Assembly (NCBI GenBank): GCA_027450145.1
Contig: DAIDKH010000004.1
Coordinates: forward strand, 34,826 to 98,825
Reading direction: 5' to 3'
Source of the DNA: Chthonomonadaceae bacterium
GTDB lineage: Bacteria; Armatimonadota; Chthonomonadetes; Chthonomonadales; Chthonomonadaceae
DNA length: 64,000 bases
The notes beneath the pieces were generated by a model. It was not told where the DNA came from and ran no database searches. It saw only the letters and a list, made by a program, of their open reading frames with translations. Below, in pieces: positions 54,358 to 64,000 of this stretch (position 1 is the first letter of the stretch; every line of letters begins with the position of its first letter). Both the position numbers and the translations under genes were made by a program.

Positions 54358-57003
54358 CTATTTGCCAGGTATTGCAGACAGAGAAGGATCTCCCGAAATC
54401 ACCACTTGCTGGGTATAGCTAAACTTCCCCAGCCTAAATGTTACCGTATAACTGCCAGGGGTTACAAATTTAGCTGCATGGTCGCCCTCACCCCACCCAT
54501 TTGGCGGGGCGGGTACCTTCAGGTTCCAGTGAATAGACTGCAGACCTGGCATCTGACTGCCAGTCGTGCTAAACACTGTTTTGCCTTTACCATCCTTCAC
54601 ATCTATGTCTGGACCTGCCGACTCTAATTTAGGTAACCAGTAGTTCACCACTAATCCCGACGGTGGGTTGCCTGCCACAAAGTGGCCCTGTCCCGAAATG
54701 GAGGTGAATCGGCCATTGTATTCCAATGCAGGTTGTAGGGGAAACAGGTATGGCGCGGCACCGTTTGGATTTGATGCCAGAGCCTCCAGTTCTGTTATAT
54801 TGTCCAGCACCCAAACGCTTCTGCCATGGGTACCTGCTACTAGAGCGTGGTCACGCGGCTGTATTGCAAGGTCATCGACCGCAACGGTAGGAAGGTTTTG
54901 ATTCAAGTTGTACCAATGTCCACCGTCGTTAAACGACACCCATGCACCGAATTCCGTACCTGCGAACAACAGGTTGCCGTTAACGCCGTCCTCCTTAAGG
55001 GCTTGCACCGGTCCATCGGCTGGAAGATTCGATATGATGGATCGCCAGGTCTTTCCGAAATCCTCTGTCTCAAAGATGAACGGCGATAGATTATCGCTTC
55101 TATGCCCGTCTATGGAGATATATGCACGACCTTTTTGAAAATGCGATGCAACAATTCGCGTGACCCAAAAGTTGCGAACTACCACCGGTAGGTTATCTGT
55201 AACGTTGGTCCATGATTTCCCTCCATCCTGAGTCACCTGGACATTACCGTCATCGGTTCCTGCCCATAGCACTTCCTTGTCGAGAGGCGATTGCGCGAGT
55301 GAAACGATGGTGCCGTATGTCTCAGCACCAGAGCCAACGGAGGTGATGTGGGGACCAACCTGCTTTGATAGATCTGGGCTGATCTCTTTCCAATCACGGC
55401 AGTGATTGGTAAATTTCAACAGGACACTGCCGCCAACGTACAGGGTTCCTGGGTTAAATCGGTCTAACATCATAGGTGTGTTCCAATTAAACCTGAAATC
55501 CGGGTACCCTTCGGGTGCGACGGGAGAAATACCACGCGCAGTGTTAGTGTGATGGTTTAGTCGTTGAATTCCTCCGTTTTGAGACTCCGCATAAACAATC
55601 TTGGGATCGCGGGGATCTGCAAAAGCGTAAAACCCGTCTCCCCCGTTTAAAGCTTGCCAGTTACAGTTTGTAATGCCTGGATAGGCCATGCTATTCGACG
55701 GCCCCATCCAACAGCTATTGTCCTGCATGCCGCCATAAATCCAATAGGGCTGTTGTGAATCTACGCTTACCTCATAGAATTCACCCATGGGAAAGTTGTT
55801 AACTGCCTGCCAGTGTTTGTTTGCGTCATACGAGACGAAGATACCTCCGTCCGTGCCAAGAATGAGATGGTCGGGGTGCGCCGGATCAATCCACAGAGCG
55901 TGCAGGTCTGGATGAACAGGCCCACCGTAACCTGGCTTCACAAACGTTTTACCACCGTCAGTGCTTACGGCAAGCCCAAATCCTAGCACGTAAACGTTAT
56001 CCGGGTTGGTAGGATTCACACGAATTTGACCAAAATAGAAACCACGGGGCGCAATATGGTTTACACGTTCCCAGGTAGCACCGTAATCGGTAGATTTAAA
56101 GATACCACCGTATTTACTGTTAGTATCGAAAAGGTTCCTCGCCCCGCCCTCATCGCATTCAACTACCGAGTACATGATATTTGGTTTCGAAGCAGACTCG
56201 GCTAATCCTATCCTCCCAACTTCATGGGACGGTAAGCCAACGACCTTTTTCCAAGTGGCGCCATCGTCTGTGGAGCGATAGATTGTATTTCGATGATTGA
56301 TGCCGTAATAACCCCAAGGGGTCCTCAGCCGGCTGTAGGCGGCGGCAAGCACTATGTGGGAACCGGGTGGTCCAAGTAGAACGTCGGTCACTCCCGTTTT
56401 CGGACCAAGATTTAGGACGTTATGCCATGTCTTTCCTCCGTCGGTGGTTTTGAAGAGGCCCCTTGAGGCGTTGTACCCCCACAGGTCACCCATAGCCGCG
56501 ACGTACACCGTGTTGGGGTCCTTGGAATCCACGACCACGCGGGCGATCTCACGTGTATGATCTAAGCCCATGTGGGTCCACGTTCGCCCAGCATCAGTTG
56601 ACTTATATATGCCGTCGCCCCAAGAACTGCTGTTTCGGCCATTGGCCTCACCCGTACCAACCCACACTATCGCGGGGTTTGATGGTGCAACGGCGACAGC
56701 CCCAACCGACCCAACTGGTTCATGATTAAACACGGCATGCCAGGTTGTACCGTTGTCTGTCGTCTTGATAACGCCGCCTGTGGCCATAGCTACGTAATAG
56801 ATATAGCTGTTCGTCGGATCAACAGCAATATCGGATACCCTGCCTCCGGTGTTTGCGGGCCCAACCGACCTCCAATGAACGGCCGATAAAACCGCTTGGC
56901 GAAGTGAAGGTGGATTTTGTGCCACAGCCGATGACGGTGACATACCGAGTGTGGCAAGCGGCAATAGCAAGGCGATAATCGACATTGGAGTACGACAACT
57001 CAT
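54358..57003 (-). CDS. Secreted sortilin/VPS10-like BNR beta-propeller protein
   Basis: This 881-aa exported protein has a signal peptide (hydrophobic about residues 8-28). It then has many Asp-box/BNR repeats of the S-x-D-x-G-x-T-W type: STDAGRTWTHM, TTDGGKTWHN, STDDGATWKK, STDYGATWERV, STDGGKTFVKPGYG, VTQDGGKSWTNV. Two propellers are likely, with a small C-terminal beta domain (TPGSYTVTFRLGKFSYTQQV). Such proteins are often annotated as glycosyl hydrolase, but no catalytic residues can be shown. The role may be carbohydrate or protein binding outside the cell. It is divergent from the second TlpA gene. Confidence 0.88.
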   Translation of the reverse strand: MSCRTPMSIIALLLPLATLGMSPSSAVAQNPPSLRQAVLSAVHWRSVGPANTGGRVSDIAVDPTNSYIYYVAMATGGVIKTTDNGTTWHAVFNHEPVGSVGAVAVAPSNPAIVWVGTGEANGRNSSSWGDGIYKSTDAGRTWTHMGLDHTREIARVVVDSKDPNTVYVAAMGDLWGYNASRGLFKTTDGGKTWHNVLNLGPKTGVTDVLLGPPGSHIVLAAAYSRLRTPWGYYGINHRNTIYRSTDDGATWKKVVGLPSHEVGRIGLAESASKPNIMYSVVECDEGGARNLFDTNSKYGGIFKSTDYGATWERVNHIAPRGFYFGQIRVNPTNPDNVYVLGFGLAVSTDGGKTFVKPGYGGPVHPDLHALWIDPAHPDHLILGTDGGIFVSYDANKHWQAVNNFPMGEFYEVSVDSQQPYWIYGGMQDNSCWMGPSNSMAYPGITNCNWQALNGGDGFYAFADPRDPKIVYAESQNGGIQRLNHHTNTARGISPVAPEGYPDFRFNWNTPMMLDRFNPGTLYVGGSVLLKFTNHCRDWKEISPDLSKQVGPHITSVGSGAETYGTIVSLAQSPLDKEVLWAGTDDGNVQVTQDGGKSWTNVTDNLPVVVRNFWVTRIVASHFQKGRAYISIDGHRSDNLSPFIFETEDFGKTWRSIISNLPADGPVQALKEDGVNGNLLFAGTEFGAWVSFNDGGHWYNLNQNLPTVAVDDLAIQPRDHALVAGTHGRSVWVLDNITELEALASNPNGAAPYLFPLQPALEYNGRFTSISGQGHFVAGNPPSGLVVNYWLPKLESAGPDIDVKDGKGKTVFSTTGSQMPGLQSIHWNLKVPAPPNGWGEGDHAAKFVTPGSYTVTFRLGKFSYTQQVVISGDPSLSAIPGK

Positions 57004-57182
57004 ATGGAAGACGGCCTTTCTAAAATTCTTGGGGGTGTGGCTTTAAATCAACACGATATGGCTACAGCCCACGTTTGACAGGCATTAGAACTTTGACGCC
57101 AGTGTTGGTCGTTCGTTCCGCCAAATACTCGCTAAAGTATACTGTAATCAGTGATTGCAAATACAGGAGGTTTTACAAGATT

Positions 57183-57785
57183 ATGCTGCTTAAACGCGTG
57201 CTAATGGCACTGTTAATTACGAGCGTAGTATCACTCGCCGTGTATATGGGTTATGCGACGATTACAGCACCGGATGGGTACCTGGCTCAGAACTTGCCCT
57301 CAATGTCTAATCCATCTAGCCGTCCGCCGAGTGCCGATGCACCGCTGCCGCTATTGGGTCCTGCGGCGCCAACTACCTTGGCATCGCTAAAGGGAAAGGT
57401 AGTCATTCTCGATTTTTGGGCCTCATGGTGTGGGCCATGCCGGATGAGTATGCCGCACCTCGAAAAGCTTTATAAAAAGTACAACACTAAAGGACTTGAG
57501 GTAATTGGAGTCAGCCAGGATGGTCCCGACAATCCATCGCCGTCGGATACAATTGCCGCCGAGAAAACTGCAGTAGACGCTGCAAAGGAGATTGGAATAA
57601 CATATCCAATCATGCTTGCATCGTCATCTCCAAGCCTGCTCACAACCTATCCTCATGATGGAATTCCTGCCCTTTATGTTCTTGATAAAAAAGGGCGATT
57701 GGCATACAAAGAGGAGGGGTTTGACCCCGAAACCGGTCTCACAGATGTTGAGGCAGCCGTCCAGAAGCTGCTAAAAGAGAATTAG
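57183..57785 (+). CDS. TlpA/ResA-family thiol-disulfide oxidoreductase
   Basis: This 200-aa membrane-anchored thioredoxin-like protein starts at ATG 57183 with one N-terminal helix (LLKRVLMALLITSVVSLAVYMGY). A Pro/Ser-rich linker follows. The redox domain contains LDFWASWCGPCRMSMPHLEKLY (the two Cys flanked by Trp and Pro) and a cis-Pro near HDGIPALYVLDKKG. AGGAGG lies about 12 nt upstream. It probably keeps extracytoplasmic thiols reduced. A hairpin follows its stop. Confidence 0.92.
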   Translation: MLLKRVLMALLITSVVSLAVYMGYATITAPDGYLAQNLPSMSNPSSRPPSADAPLPLLGPAAPTTLASLKGKVVILDFWASWCGPCRMSMPHLEKLYKKYNTKGLEVIGVSQDGPDNPSPSDTIAAEKTAVDAAKEIGITYPIMLASSSPSLLTTYPHDGIPALYVLDKKGRLAYKEEGFDPETGLTDVEAAVQKLLKEN

Positions 57786-57805
57786 AGTACTAACTAAAAC
57801 AAATT

Positions 57806-57840
57806 GCCCGAACAAGCCCACTGATTGAGCTTATTCGGGC
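57806..57840. terminator. Shared terminator between convergent genes
   Basis: A 12-bp inverted repeat with one mismatch (57806-57817 with 57829-57840) lies between the TlpA gene and the ABC permease end at 57865. The minus-strand side is followed by AATTTGTTTT. Confidence 0.7.
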
Positions 57841-57864
57841 ATGCACCGAAGCTTACTAGAATAG

Positions 57865-58932
57865 CTAGACAGTAGGACGATTCTTTCTCTGTTGAAACGC
57901 ACTAGCTAACACAGCGAAAAGCAACACGCCTCCCACTACAGTCCCCTGCCACACGGTTGGATTGGCCAACTTTATATTGATGGCAGCAAGCAGAATCTCA
58001 AGCAGTGCGGCGCCAAGGATGGTGCCCATTATACTTCCTTCACCGCCCATAAGGTTCGCTCCGCCAATAACCGCTGCTGCTACAGCGTTGAGTTCGTACC
58101 CTACGGCGCTTGTGGGGTCACCTTGCTGACCGTACCCCGCGAAGAGGATACCGGCAATTCCACCCAACACAGCACTAAGGCAGTAGACAAACAACTTGAC
58201 CTTAGCCACATCAATTCCAGATAAGCGGGCCGCCTGTTCGTTGCTTCCTACGCTGTAGATGTATCTGCCAAGCGGACTTCTAGCCAGTATAAGGTGAGAA
58301 ATTACCGCCAGGACGATCATTAGAACAAACGGAATAGGAACCGCGAAGCTGGTGTTCGCAAAAAACTGCCCGTTTGCAAGGGTGTTTAAAAATCCGTACT
58401 GGGAAATGGTAACGGGTAGCTGATTATTTAGGACCAGCGCTTGGCTTCTCAACAGCGTAAGCGATGCTAGCGTAACCACGAATGCAGGCAGTTTAAGCCA
58501 CGCTACCAGTACACCGTGTATTGCACCAATGAATAACGACACCAGCAGGGTGAAACTTATCGCCGCAATCATCACTAGCGTCATTGAATAGTGATGGTGC
58601 AAGGCATTCGCCGACATTGCCAGCACCATTCCAGTAAACGCCATTAACGACCCCAACGATAGATCTATGCCACCAGTGATGATGACCACCGTTTCTCCAA
58701 TGGCGTAAATTGCAAGCAATGCTACCTGCAGCAGGGTGTTCAGGATATTCTGTTGACTGAAGAATGGTCCACGCACTGATGAGTTGAACATAACCAACAG
58801 CAACGCAACAAGTACAACCACGACGCTTGATTCCCTAGCCATAAGCAGACTCTTAATAGAGCTGCCTATGGAGGAACCCTGCCTACCGGAGAGCGTATTG
58901 TTGTTCGCTGCCTGGGAATCAGGTTGAGGCAA
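57865..58932 (-). CDS. Sugar ABC transporter permease (RbsC/BPD_transp_2 family)
   Basis: This 355-aa membrane protein has about nine helices and the ribose-type permease signatures: AIGETVVIITGGIDLSLGSLMAFTG, NEQAARLSGIDVAKVKLFVYCLSA, then GYELNAVAAAVIGGANLMGGEGS. It overlaps the binding-protein gene by 14 nt, so translation is coupled. It should pair with a sugar ATPase that is not found beside it here. The substrate is unknown; the adjacent isomerase suggests a sugar or inositol. Confidence 0.95.
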   Translation of the reverse strand: MPQPDSQAANNNTLSGRQGSSIGSSIKSLLMARESSVVVVLVALLLVMFNSSVRGPFFSQQNILNTLLQVALLAIYAIGETVVIITGGIDLSLGSLMAFTGMVLAMSANALHHHYSMTLVMIAAISFTLLVSLFIGAIHGVLVAWLKLPAFVVTLASLTLLRSQALVLNNQLPVTISQYGFLNTLANGQFFANTSFAVPIPFVLMIVLAVISHLILARSPLGRYIYSVGSNEQAARLSGIDVAKVKLFVYCLSAVLGGIAGILFAGYGQQGDPTSAVGYELNAVAAAVIGGANLMGGEGSIMGTILGAALLEILLAAINIKLANPTVWQGTVVGGVLLFAVLASAFQQRKNRPTV

Positions 58933-59989
58933 TCCCCTTCTCCTTCAGCATCTGTAGAAAAGCTGGCGCATTCGCAGGTGTAACCACGGTTACGCCGGTA
59001 TCAATGGTGTGGTTTTTCATATCTAGTGGCATTTTGAGCTTGTCGAGTTCTGGCTTCAGTTGCCCCAGCGCCTCATCTACATTGCCATTATCTTTATTGA
59101 GGTAATTAAGCAACATGATGGACAAGCGGCCCTCTTGGTATGGAGACTGTACTACGGTAAGGTCGACCATACCATCAGCCAGACCCTTCAAGGTCTCAGG
59201 ATCGCCGTCGAAGCAGATAATCTTCATTTTGCTTCGAAGGTTCTCCTGCTGCACGACATTAATGATAGCTGGACCGTCGTAGGAATAGAGACCTACAAGT
59301 CCGTTAAGGCCCTGGCTCTGGTATTTGGTAATAGCGTTTTGAACGTTCGTCTGTGCAACATTCTTGTCCTGATTGTCGATCATAGGCTGCGCAAGGAAGG
59401 TAATGTTGCTGCCCTGTAGTGCCTTAAGGAAGCCGTTATAACGGTCGATCGCGTTCTGCTGACTCATGGTTCCAACAAACGCCATTAGCTTACCGCCGTT
59501 TGGAAACAGCTTTCGCGCCGCCTGGCCAGCAAGAAAGCCCGCGTTGAAGTTATTGGTGCCAAGGTAAGCGAGCCGATTAGAGTTAGGCGCATCGGAGTCA
59601 AAGCAAATGACCGGCACATGGCTGGCTACAGCCTGGTTGATGGTAGTAGTCATAGCAGCGGGATCGATTACCGAAATGCCAATTCCCTTCACACCTTTAG
59701 CAAGTGCATCCTTAAAAATACGAATTTGCTGTACGGTGTTACTAGGGTTTGGGCTCTGGCGCTCCGCATCTACTTTGAGGGTAGCCCCAACTTCCTTAGA
59801 TCCCTTATCCAGCGACACCCAGAACGGTGATGTACCGTTTGTGATGAGCATATATGTTGGTTTTGATGACGACGAGGATCCAGTGGAAGAGGCAGTGCCC
59901 CCATTTCCCCCGCTGCTGTTACTGCAGCCTGCCACAGCAGCCATAAGCGCCGCGGCAACTGCTCCCTGCCATAGGAAGCGACATTTCAT
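58919..59989 (-). CDS. Sugar ABC transporter substrate-binding lipoprotein (RbsB/Peripla_BP_4 family)
   Basis: This 356-aa binding protein starts at ATG 59989, giving a lipoprotein signal (MKCRFLWQGAVAAALMAAVAGCS, lipobox AVAG-C). A Ser/Gly linker and a periplasmic-binding fold follow: YMLITNGTSPFWVSLDKGSKEVG, ISVIDPAAMTTTINQAV, VICFDSDAPNSNRLAYLGTNN and GLYSYDGPAIINV. An ATG at 60040 would bury the signal peptide. AAGGAGAAG precedes the chosen start. The permease overlaps its end. Confidence 0.94.
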   Translation of the reverse strand: MKCRFLWQGAVAAALMAAVAGCSNSSGGNGGTASSTGSSSSSKPTYMLITNGTSPFWVSLDKGSKEVGATLKVDAERQSPNPSNTVQQIRIFKDALAKGVKGIGISVIDPAAMTTTINQAVASHVPVICFDSDAPNSNRLAYLGTNNFNAGFLAGQAARKLFPNGGKLMAFVGTMSQQNAIDRYNGFLKALQGSNITFLAQPMIDNQDKNVAQTNVQNAITKYQSQGLNGLVGLYSYDGPAIINVVQQENLRSKMKIICFDGDPETLKGLADGMVDLTVVQSPYQEGRLSIMLLNYLNKDNGNVDEALGQLKPELDKLKMPLDMKNHTIDTGVTVVTPANAPAFLQMLKEKGIAST

Positions 59990-60049
59990 GGTAAAGTTTC
60001 TTCTCCTTATGGAAATGAATGGTATCGAAGCGATCTGCACTAAGAACCG

Positions 60050-60829
60050 TTAGAGGCCCAGTGAACTCTTCAAAAAGTGTCTGCTAATAGAGAGAGACTC
60101 ACGCGGAGTCAGCACCGTTCGATCCTGTTCTGTGACCACCCACATTGCCGCTGTATCTTCCACCGCGGCATATGCACTCTTAAGATCCACGTCACCGCCG
60201 CCTAACTCTAGAAACTGCGGTACCGATTTTCCCACTGCATCAACTACCCGTTTGCCATCCTTGAAATGAAAATACCCGGCACGGTTCGCATTCCTGCGAA
60301 TAAATTCAGCAGGATCCTGCCCGGCATACCACAGCCAGAACACATCGATGTTTAGAAAAACCAGTTCGGGATCAGTCTCTTGAAGCAGCACATCCATTCC
60401 TGTACTGCCACCCAGGTCCTTAAACTCCCAATCATGGTTATGGTAGTTGAATTTCACACCACAATCTGCAAGCAGCCTGCCAACCTCGTTGAACCTTTTG
60501 GCGGACGCCATATATCCCGCCACAGAATTGCCATCGGCCACACCTGAGCACATCATGTATTTAACACCTGCATCATTTGCATATGACAATGCAGACCTAA
60601 GTAGGTCATCATCGGCAAAGGTGTTATAACCGAAATGGGCTCCTGAAATGCGTACACCATGTTGGGAGAGCGCAGTATCTACCTGTTCCTTCCCATGTGA
60701 AGCGTAGAGATTTCCAGCCTCGATGGCGCCGAATCCTGCAGCAGCGATATCTTCTATCATCCCATTGAGGTCCGTACTGTTGCGCCCACCAAAAATGATC
60801 GACTGCACAGCTAGCTCAGGTCTGGCCAT
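60050..60829 (-). CDS. Sugar phosphate isomerase/epimerase (xylose isomerase-like TIM barrel)
   Basis: This 259-aa protein belongs to the AP-endonuclease-2/xylose-isomerase-like superfamily. It shows DIAAAGFGAIEAGNLYASHG, SGAHFGYNTF, the metal-binding FNYHNHDWEF, LNIDVFWLWYAGQDP and YFHFKDGKR. Those residues (Glu, Asp, His, Glu) build a metal site used for sugar or inositol isomerisation. It starts the minus-strand unit ahead of the ABC genes (60 nt gap), suggesting it processes the imported sugar. Confidence 0.9.
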   Translation of the reverse strand: MARPELAVQSIIFGGRNSTDLNGMIEDIAAAGFGAIEAGNLYASHGKEQVDTALSQHGVRISGAHFGYNTFADDDLLRSALSYANDAGVKYMMCSGVADGNSVAGYMASAKRFNEVGRLLADCGVKFNYHNHDWEFKDLGGSTGMDVLLQETDPELVFLNIDVFWLWYAGQDPAEFIRRNANRAGYFHFKDGKRVVDAVGKSVPQFLELGGGDVDLKSAYAAVEDTAAMWVVTEQDRTVLTPRESLSISRHFLKSSLGL

Positions 60830-60985
60830 ATTCCCCTCATAAAGCCCGTCGTTAAATTGGCAGTACTATTCTGCACGCCCTATTAAAATACCTTCAAAGT
60901 GTCCACAATGTTTGTAAAGATTCTACATTAATTCGTTTAAGTGAGTTTAATCGCCTAATCGAGCATTTGGCAAGGCTGAGATACC

Positions 60986-61027
60986 AAACGACACCCCACT
61001 GCGAAATAGTGCAGCGGGGTGTCGTTT
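60986..61027. terminator. Strong bidirectional terminator
   Basis: A perfect 12-bp outer stem (60986-60997 with 61016-61027) encloses an inner CTGC/GCAG pairing. T-rich flanks occur on the plus side; the minus-strand end is followed by GGTAT. It lies 17 nt beyond the chemoreceptor stop. The rest of 60830-61044 shows nothing else. Confidence 0.8.
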
Positions 61028-61044
61028 TGAAGTTACTAGTGCGG

Positions 61045-63777
61045 TTAGGCGGCCCGTTTAGTATCCTTTTCATCGTCTCCAAACCGGCTTAATGCACTGT
61101 CTAGTATTCCCTTCTTGCGCCTATCAGGGAACGGCAAGCTGCCTGTTTGCGGCGTTTTCCGTCTATCCCAATCGAAGCTCTGGAACTTGGCAACCAAGGC
61201 CATCACCTTTTGATTGGTTTCGCTAAGCTTCTCTGCCTCTTCCAGCACGTTGCTTAATTCGGCGCTCTGTTTACCTACGGTCTCCAACACCTGCTCCGCA
61301 TTGCGAGAGAAATCGGCAGCCGCAGCACTCATCTCCTGCGCGCCTGCTGCTGTCTCCTGGCTTACAGAAGCCACTGTAAGTATGGCCTGCCCCACATTGT
61401 CGCCATACTCCACAACGTGTTCCACGGTTTCAAGGTTGCGTACTGCACTGCTTGCAACCTGTTCTATTGCAGTTTGAACCTGTTGAATGGATGTTGCCAT
61501 GTCGCGGGCCTGTTCTGTCATGTTAGAAATGTCTGCAGACACCGCAGAGACCTGACTCACGATATGCTGAAACGCCTCACCCGCCTGCTGGCTCTTTGCA
61601 GACTCTTTTATGACCTGTTCGCTATTCCGCGCCATTGAGGTAACAGTTTCTTCTACGGTAGATCGCACCGATGCAATCAAACCAGCTATTTCGCGGGTGG
61701 CCAATGCAGACCTCTCGGCCAACTTGCGTACTTCGTCCGCTACCACGGCAAAGCCTCGACCATGTTCACCGGCCCTGGCAGCCTCGATCGCGGCGTTAAG
61801 TGCTAAAAGATTAGTCTGTTCTGCAATCTGATCGATGGTCTCGACGATTGCGCCAATCTCCTGGCCCCTCTGATCAAGCTGTTTCACACGATCCGCAGTG
61901 GCCTCAACCTGCTCCCGTATAGTGAGCATTCCGGAGATAGCGCCCTCAACCGCAACCGCTCCTTCCTGTGCAGCCTTACCTGTGGTGTCCGCGCTCTGCT
62001 CCATCGCTTGGGCGGCTGTAAGTAGCCTGGAGACTGCAGATTCCAGCGAACGAGCACCGTCATCTACGTGATCGGCAGACTGCTGTTGCATCTTGCTGCT
62101 GGCTTGCACTTCCTCAATGGCAAGTCGCAAGCGTTCCATTGCATCCGCGGCCAATGTAGCCGATTGCGCTAGCTGTTCGCTGCCACCTGCAATTTGACGG
62201 CTCGTACCGGCAGTCTGCTGCGCCATCTCCGCAACATGCCTCATGGCGTCCATCACCGAAAGATTTGCATCATTGGAGCTTTTGCTGGAGCCGACCAACG
62301 ACTTGCTGCTCTCGACGGCTGCTCCCACGCTACTTGACAAGGCGCCAATTAGCATCCGCATGCTGTCGGTCATGCGCAGGAACGAATTGCCCAATGTGTC
62401 GCCCTCGCAAATGGGCTCAATCTTGACAGTAAGATTTCCGTTAGCTACTTCTGTTGCCATAGATGCCATGTGCTGAAGATAGCCGGCGATCTTGGCAAAT
62501 GCCTGCCCTAAACTCCCAATTTCGTCGTTACCAGTATCGGGTGCCTCCAGGTCAGTTTCGCCATTCGACAACCTTGTAGCAGCGGAAACAATGGCTTTTG
62601 TTCGTTTGGATAGTGCTTTCGCAATGGACCAACAGACTAAACTACATGCCAATGCGGCTACGACCGCGGCCGCCCAGAACCAGCCGATCATTTTATGACT
62701 GCCCGTCTCAAGGTGCCGCTCAATCGACTGAAAGTCTTTCTGAGGAGCCTGCGCAACAATGACCCAGTTCCATGGTTTGTAGTATTCCGCATGCAACAGC
62801 ATTGGAATTGGCCCCCCGCTCCCGCTGGAAGGCGCAGTATAGGCAAGTGAAACTGGCACTCCGTCACCACTTTTCACTGCGCTATCGATTGCCGTCGCGA
62901 AAGGGTGCCCTCCCGCCGTATCTGAGACATCCAGTGTGCTGGCGCCCTGTAACGCAGCCGGCGCGATGAGGTAGCTACCGCGTGAATCTCCCAATGCCGC
63001 AACAATGGATACGCTGCCGGATTTACCAACCACCGTATTGAGAATTGCGCTTCGAAGTGCCGATACGGATTCTTCCTTCACTCCCACGTACAGGCATCCT
63101 ATCACGCGTCCTGCCGAGTTTTTAAGGGGATGATATACTGTTTCGTACCATGCATTGACAACGTAAGCGGTACCACGATAATCTTCCCCTGCCATTATCG
63201 CCCGTGCCACTGCATTTGCAGTACCATTGGGATTGACAGCCGGAATATAAGTACCAATGGCACGTTGGCCATTTTTAAGCTTCACATTTGTAGCAACACG
63301 CAGTAGGTCGCCTGCGGCGTCCATTCGTTGAAAAACAGTGCAAGTGCTGCCTGTCAGGTCCCATACACGATCCACGAGTGGGTCGTACACTTTGGGGTCA
63401 ACAATACGACCCATCCATTCTCCGCCCCACCGCATCTGCTTGAGGTGAACAATCTTGGGCACCTTGTCAAACTGATTAATCGCCTTCCAGGTGACTTCAC
63501 TGCCCCCAGTATCCAGTTTACCGCGCTGTTTTACAACGAACAGCGCGGTATTTAGTGAACTGCTTACCTGCTGCGTGACAGACTGCTGCTGTGCTTGAAC
63601 AAGGTCGTAAACGCCGTTAGTGATATGATCCAGTTCTTGCGTTACAAGGTGATTAGCTTCGGTTTGAGTTTCGGATGTGAACTGCCGCGCCTGCCACATG
63701 CCAACGCCAACAAGCGCAGTGGCAGTTATTAGTACACTACCCACTCCAATTGCGAATAATTTCGTTCCTATATTCAC
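61045..63777 (-). CDS. Methyl-accepting chemotaxis protein with Cache_3-Cache_2-type sensor
   Basis: This 910-aa chemoreceptor has an N-terminal helix ([22 protein letters not shown]). A large extracytoplasmic Cache-type sensor follows to about residue 355, with [39 protein letters not shown] and [15 protein letters not shown] second helix ([23 protein letters not shown]) precedes HAMP. The signalling tip [38 protein letters not shown] is intact. Two HAMP-like stretches precede the coiled coil. The C-terminus lacks a CheR-binding pentapeptide. No che genes are visible. Its ligand is unknown. Confidence 0.95.
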   Translation of the reverse strand: MNIGTKLFAIGVGSVLITATALVGVGMWQARQFTSETQTEANHLVTQELDHITNGVYDLVQAQQQSVTQQVSSSLNTALFVVKQRGKLDTGGSEVTWKAINQFDKVPKIVHLKQMRWGGEWMGRIVDPKVYDPLVDRVWDLTGSTCTVFQRMDAAGDLLRVATNVKLKNGQRAIGTYIPAVNPNGTANAVARAIMAGEDYRGTAYVVNAWYETVYHPLKNSAGRVIGCLYVGVKEESVSALRSAILNTVVGKSGSVSIVAALGDSRGSYLIAPAALQGASTLDVSDTAGGHPFATAIDSAVKSGDGVPVSLAYTAPSSGSGGPIPMLLHAEYYKPWNWVIVAQAPQKDFQSIERHLETGSHKMIGWFWAAAVVAALACSLVCWSIAKALSKRTKAIVSAATRLSNGETDLEAPDTGNDEIGSLGQAFAKIAGYLQHMASMATEVANGNLTVKIEPICEGDTLGNSFLRMTDSMRMLIGALSSSVGAAVESSKSLVGSSKSSNDANLSVMDAMRHVAEMAQQTAGTSRQIAGGSEQLAQSATLAADAMERLRLAIEEVQASSKMQQQSADHVDDGARSLESAVSRLLTAAQAMEQSADTTGKAAQEGAVAVEGAISGMLTIREQVEATADRVKQLDQRGQEIGAIVETIDQIAEQTNLLALNAAIEAARAGEHGRGFAVVADEVRKLAERSALATREIAGLIASVRSTVEETVTSMARNSEQVIKESAKSQQAGEAFQHIVSQVSAVSADISNMTEQARDMATSIQQVQTAIEQVASSAVRNLETVEHVVEYGDNVGQAILTVASVSQETAAGAQEMSAAAADFSRNAEQVLETVGKQSAELSNVLEEAEKLSETNQKVMALVAKFQSFDWDRRKTPQTGSLPFPDRRKKGILDSALSRFGDDEKDTKRAA

Positions 63778-63907
63778 TAAATTGACCTCGCTCGATTTAA
63801 AAAGAGTTTGTGGTTAGGTGTTAAAACTACTTTAAGGCTAATAAATATCGGCAAGATTACGCGGTTCCACAGGCCAATAGTCAACAATCATCCAGGAAAA
63901 ACAGAAA

Positions 63908-63945
63908 ACTGGCCACGGCAGCGCGTAAACGAAGCCGTGGCCAGT
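63908..63945 (-). terminator. Terminator of the gene entering from the right edge
   Basis: A perfect 12-bp inverted repeat (63908-63919 with 63934-63945) is followed on the minus strand by TTTTCTGTTTTT. It ends a minus-strand gene lying to the right; the bases 63778-63907 are otherwise featureless. Confidence 0.88.
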
Positions 63946-63969
63946 CAAAATAATTCTAATTAAATGGAG

Positions 63970-64000
63970 TTACTGTCTTATGAGTTCCAACACTTCATCA
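63970..64000 (-). CDS. C-terminal end of a minus-strand gene cut by the window edge
   Basis: The minus-strand frame ends in DEVLELIRQ followed by TAA (complement 63970-63972), 25 nt before the strong terminator. Only nine residues are visible, so no family can be named. It is inferred to be real from the terminator placement. Confidence 0.45.
   Translation of the reverse strand, partial: DEVLELIRQ

Overview
The window looks like chromosomal DNA from a moderate-GC bacterium with an outer membrane. It carries a signal-peptide-bearing outer-membrane beta-barrel, a DUF2092/LolA-like periplasmic protein, TlpA thioredoxins and a large share of secreted proteins. These sit beside traits common in Gram-positive relatives: a T-box ahead of valS, a CIRCE operator at groESL and a SepIVA/DivIVA-like gene next to DUF177. 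The mix (terpene-cyclase-like secreted protein with MoxR/DUF58/BatA, GH27 and GH42-like hydrolases, quinol NO reductase, many TTG/GTG starts) would fit Armatimonadota or a neighbouring lineage. That placement is inference; no 16S gene is present. I see no prophage, IS element or CRISPR array.

Layout. 1-0.6 kb: 3' end of metK. 0.6-15.4 kb (minus): a long colinear block recG-coaD-SepIVA-like-DUF177-rpmF-plsX-fabH-fabD-fabG-acpP-fabF, followed by a thioredoxin-like gene, a 1173-aa GH42-like protein with highly basic arms, and a DUF2092 protein. Several fab junctions overlap by 4 nt, so membrane lipid synthesis, L32 and coenzyme A supply are probably co-expressed. 15.8-21.1 kb (plus): a secreted alpha/alpha-toroid protein and a MoxR-DUF58-BatA-like operon. 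21-31.3 kb: GH27 alpha-galactosidase, qNorB, a CE7 esterase, a cysteine desulfurase, an epimerase/PhyH pair and tyrA-aroF. 31.4-36.5 kb: valS with a Val-specific T-box, three small genes (two with zinc-ribbon cysteines) and folP. 36.5-43.6 kb: ppc, a Spy-like periplasmic protein, the AhpD-like gene described below, NAD-isocitrate dehydrogenase and malate dehydrogenase.

43.9-48.3 kb: tRNA-Val and tRNA-Asp under a consensus promoter; a fluoride riboswitch controlling two crcB genes and a DUF190 gene; and groES-groEL with a promoter and CIRCE. 48.3-64 kb: a secreted beta-propeller, radC, a sigma-70 factor, an outer-membrane protein, two TlpA-type genes flanking a large sortilin/BNR protein, a sugar ABC permease and binding protein with a sugar isomerase (no ATPase visible), and a methyl-accepting chemotaxis protein.

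The most notable observation is at 40742-41323. One reading frame encodes a complete AhpD-like peroxidase-related protein interrupted by a single in-frame TGA. The TGA lies exactly where the second Cys of the C-x-x-C redox motif belongs. It is followed at bacterial-SECIS distance by a perfect 8-bp hairpin with a GUU loop. I interpret it as a selenoprotein (C-F-Y-Sec). TGA is a normal stop in many neighbouring genes, so global code change is unlikely.
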